Below are positions 62,713 through 64,000 of a DNA stretch of 64,000 nt, piece by piece; position 1 is the first letter of the stretch; every line of letters starts with the position of its first letter. The notes beneath the pieces are model-generated. The model searched no databases, was not told where the DNA came from, and worked only from the letters and a program-made list of their open reading frames with translations. Made by a program: the position numbers and the translations under genes. Source of the stretch: Strigops habroptila (taxonomy: Eukaryota > Chordata > Aves > Psittaciformes > Psittacidae); assembly GCF_004027225.2 (NCBI RefSeq), contig NC_044283.2, positions 31,208,707 through 31,272,706 of the forward strand, read 5' to 3'.

Positions 62713-62753
62713 GGGAGTATGGGAAGCATACTCCCCTGAGAGAGTATGCTTCC
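62713..62753. repeat. Two overlapping, mutually exclusive inverted repeats
   Basis: GGGAGTATG (62713-62721) pairs with CATACTCCC (62727-62735) around a 5-nt loop. Overlapping it, GGAAGCATACTC (62722-62733) pairs perfectly with GAGTATGCTTCC (62742-62753) around an 8-nt loop. The middle arm can pair with only one partner at a time. Confidence 0.9.
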
Positions 62754-63091
62754 AGCAGCTCATAAACTCACTGCAGGAGACACCTAAAAAAAGGTACCCT
62801 GCAAAACAGGTAAAGGAAAAAAAACAAAAAACCAAAACCAAGAACCCACAAAAAAAGAATTCAAAAGCCAGGCACAGAAACAGGAAGCAATATTCACTTG
62901 CAGCATCTAAGCAGAGAATCAGTAGGGCTGGTTCACACTTACTCTGGGGAAAACACAGGTGGTCTTGTCTTTGTCAAGAGTGACCCCTGACCTCCTTAAA
63001 ATACAGCAGACTTAACAGAATCAGCAACTCCATCTGCCTATCACAGCACATTACTATCATGGAGATAGATAAAACCAGTATGTCCACCTAC

Positions 63092-63202
63092 TTCTCTCAT
63101 TTTGAAAAAGGCCATTCCTGTGAGTAAAGAATCAGATCCTGCCTGATGCTGTGGTCCTATCCTTTCCAGCTCTAACTGCTCAGCCACTTCTTGTAATCCA
63201 CC
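63092..63202 (-). CDS. CNOT7: CNOT7 penultimate coding exon (catalytic H/D of the DEDD domain)
   Basis: 111 nt, phase 0 on both sides. On the minus strand it encodes [20 protein letters not shown], then [17 protein letters not shown], residues about 207-243. It carries H225 and D230, members of the DEDD active site in the human numbering, both intact. Acceptor TTTTTCAG|GGT (plus 63203-63210), donor GAA|GTAGGT (plus 63086-63091). The upstream CNOT7 exons lie beyond 64000. Confidence 0.97.
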
Positions 63203-64000
63203 CTGAAAAAGAAAACAATTGTGTTAACTGCTGAAAAATAAATTAAAGCACAAAACAGAACAGCTGTATTTGGGGCAAATCTGTTACACAAGTCAACCTC
63301 AGGCGTATTTTAACATTTGCACAGTAGCTGAAACAGGTATTATACTAAATAAATACACACCTGGAAAAATCAAACATTCAGTATCAATAGCAACATTAGA
63401 ATTCTATGTCAGTAGTGATTAAATAAAGCAGTATGAACAAAACTACTACTCCTTTGTGTTCCAGCTTCTTGATTAACCAGATGTTATTACTTTACAAAAC
63501 AACTCCTTTAAGATGTTGAAAGAACTGGCAATGCTGAAGAACAAAACCAGGTGCTCCTGTACTCCTATTTGCATGAAAGTTTAAAAGGTAAAAACATTGT
63601 TCTACAAACACAAGAATTCAAGTGCTTACAAATGAGGTGCCCATAAGCCTCCATGACTTAAGATATCCAGGCTTCCTTTGAAACAGGAAGACCTTTTTCT
63701 TTCCACTTACCTTTCAACAACTAAGGTGAGAGTTTTTCCACTTCCCCTCACAAAAACCAAGAGTATCCTTAAGTATCTAGCACACTACAGGGAGTCCAGG
63801 AAAGTGTTACACAGCAGGCATTTAGAAACCTGATGGTAAAGTCCAAAGAGGAAGAAAGCATCCACTCCATCTCTACAAGACATGCTACCCCTTGTGAAAG
63901 TTTGTTTTATCAGCTGTCATAAGAGGATAGGGGGAAAAAAAAATGCAAGAAAAATCCACTGCCTTGCAACTAGTTTTCCAAGATACTAAAATCCAACAGT
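63203..64000 (-). other. CNOT7: CNOT7 intron, partial
   Basis: No sequence matching the preceding CNOT7 exon (FHSGYDFGYL region) is found up to the window edge. AT-rich with nothing else recognised. Confidence 0.75.

Larger units (their letters stand above)
60294..63091 (-). other. CNOT7: CNOT7 last intron
   Basis: Contains a CR1 tail (61103-61150), an alternative-hairpin sequence (62713-62753) and an A-rich stretch (62815-62865). The open frames at 61886-62236 plus and 62699-62983 plus show no family resemblance and are probably chance. Confidence 0.85.

Noticed and set aside
1-64000. CRISPR arrays, operons, prophage or other prokaryotic systems
   Set aside because: The sequence is vertebrate nuclear DNA: introns with GT-AG borders, CR1 LINEs, a CpG island and AATAAA signals. 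No direct-repeat array with regular spacers was seen.

Overview
The window is nuclear DNA of a bird. Three lines of evidence support this: the genes are vertebrate and split by introns; there are many CR1 LINE fragments ending in the typical TTCTATGATTCTATGA tail; and there is an avian-type solo retroviral LTR (TGTCCTG...ACGACA) at 12261-12886. The exact species cannot be told from the sequence. The gene order MICU3 - ZDHHC2 - CNOT7, with MICU3 and ZDHHC2 on + and CNOT7 on -, is the one I know from human 8p22, so this is conserved synteny.

Region by region: 1-2587 is the last stretch of a MICU3 intron. 2588-2662 is the exon holding the MICU3 stop. A strong donor directly after the stop and a good acceptor at 7230 suggest a further terminal exon, either 3' UTR or an alternative C-terminus. 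Roughly 7.3-9.6 kb is probably MICU3 3' UTR. 9.6-17.9 kb is intergenic, with one CR1 fragment and the antisense solo LTR. A CpG island at about 17.89-18.70 kb holds the promoter and first exon of ZDHHC2.

ZDHHC2 is complete. I could place 12 coding exons between 18194 and 46488. All have GT-AG boundaries and compatible phases, and they join into one 380-codon frame (375 codons from the second Met). The product is a four-pass palmitoyltransferase with an intact zinc-finger/DHHC core. Its 3' UTR is long, probably to about 53.05 kb, and contains a CR1 insertion. 53.06-58.6 kb is intergenic with three old CR1 pieces. The end of the window, on the minus strand, holds the last two coding exons of CNOT7 (the catalytic subunit of the CCR4-NOT deadenylase), converging on ZDHHC2. 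The rest of CNOT7 lies beyond the right edge.

The three genes have unrelated jobs: mitochondrial calcium uptake, membrane-protein S-palmitoylation and mRNA deadenylation. I see no operon-like or accessory system here and no evidence for a novel biological system. The best leads are a possible alternative MICU3 C-terminus, the frame-neutral 33-nt exon carrying the whole DHHC active site, a 148-bp internally deleted LTR with perfect target-site duplications, and inverted CR1 copies flanking ZDHHC2 exons 7-10.
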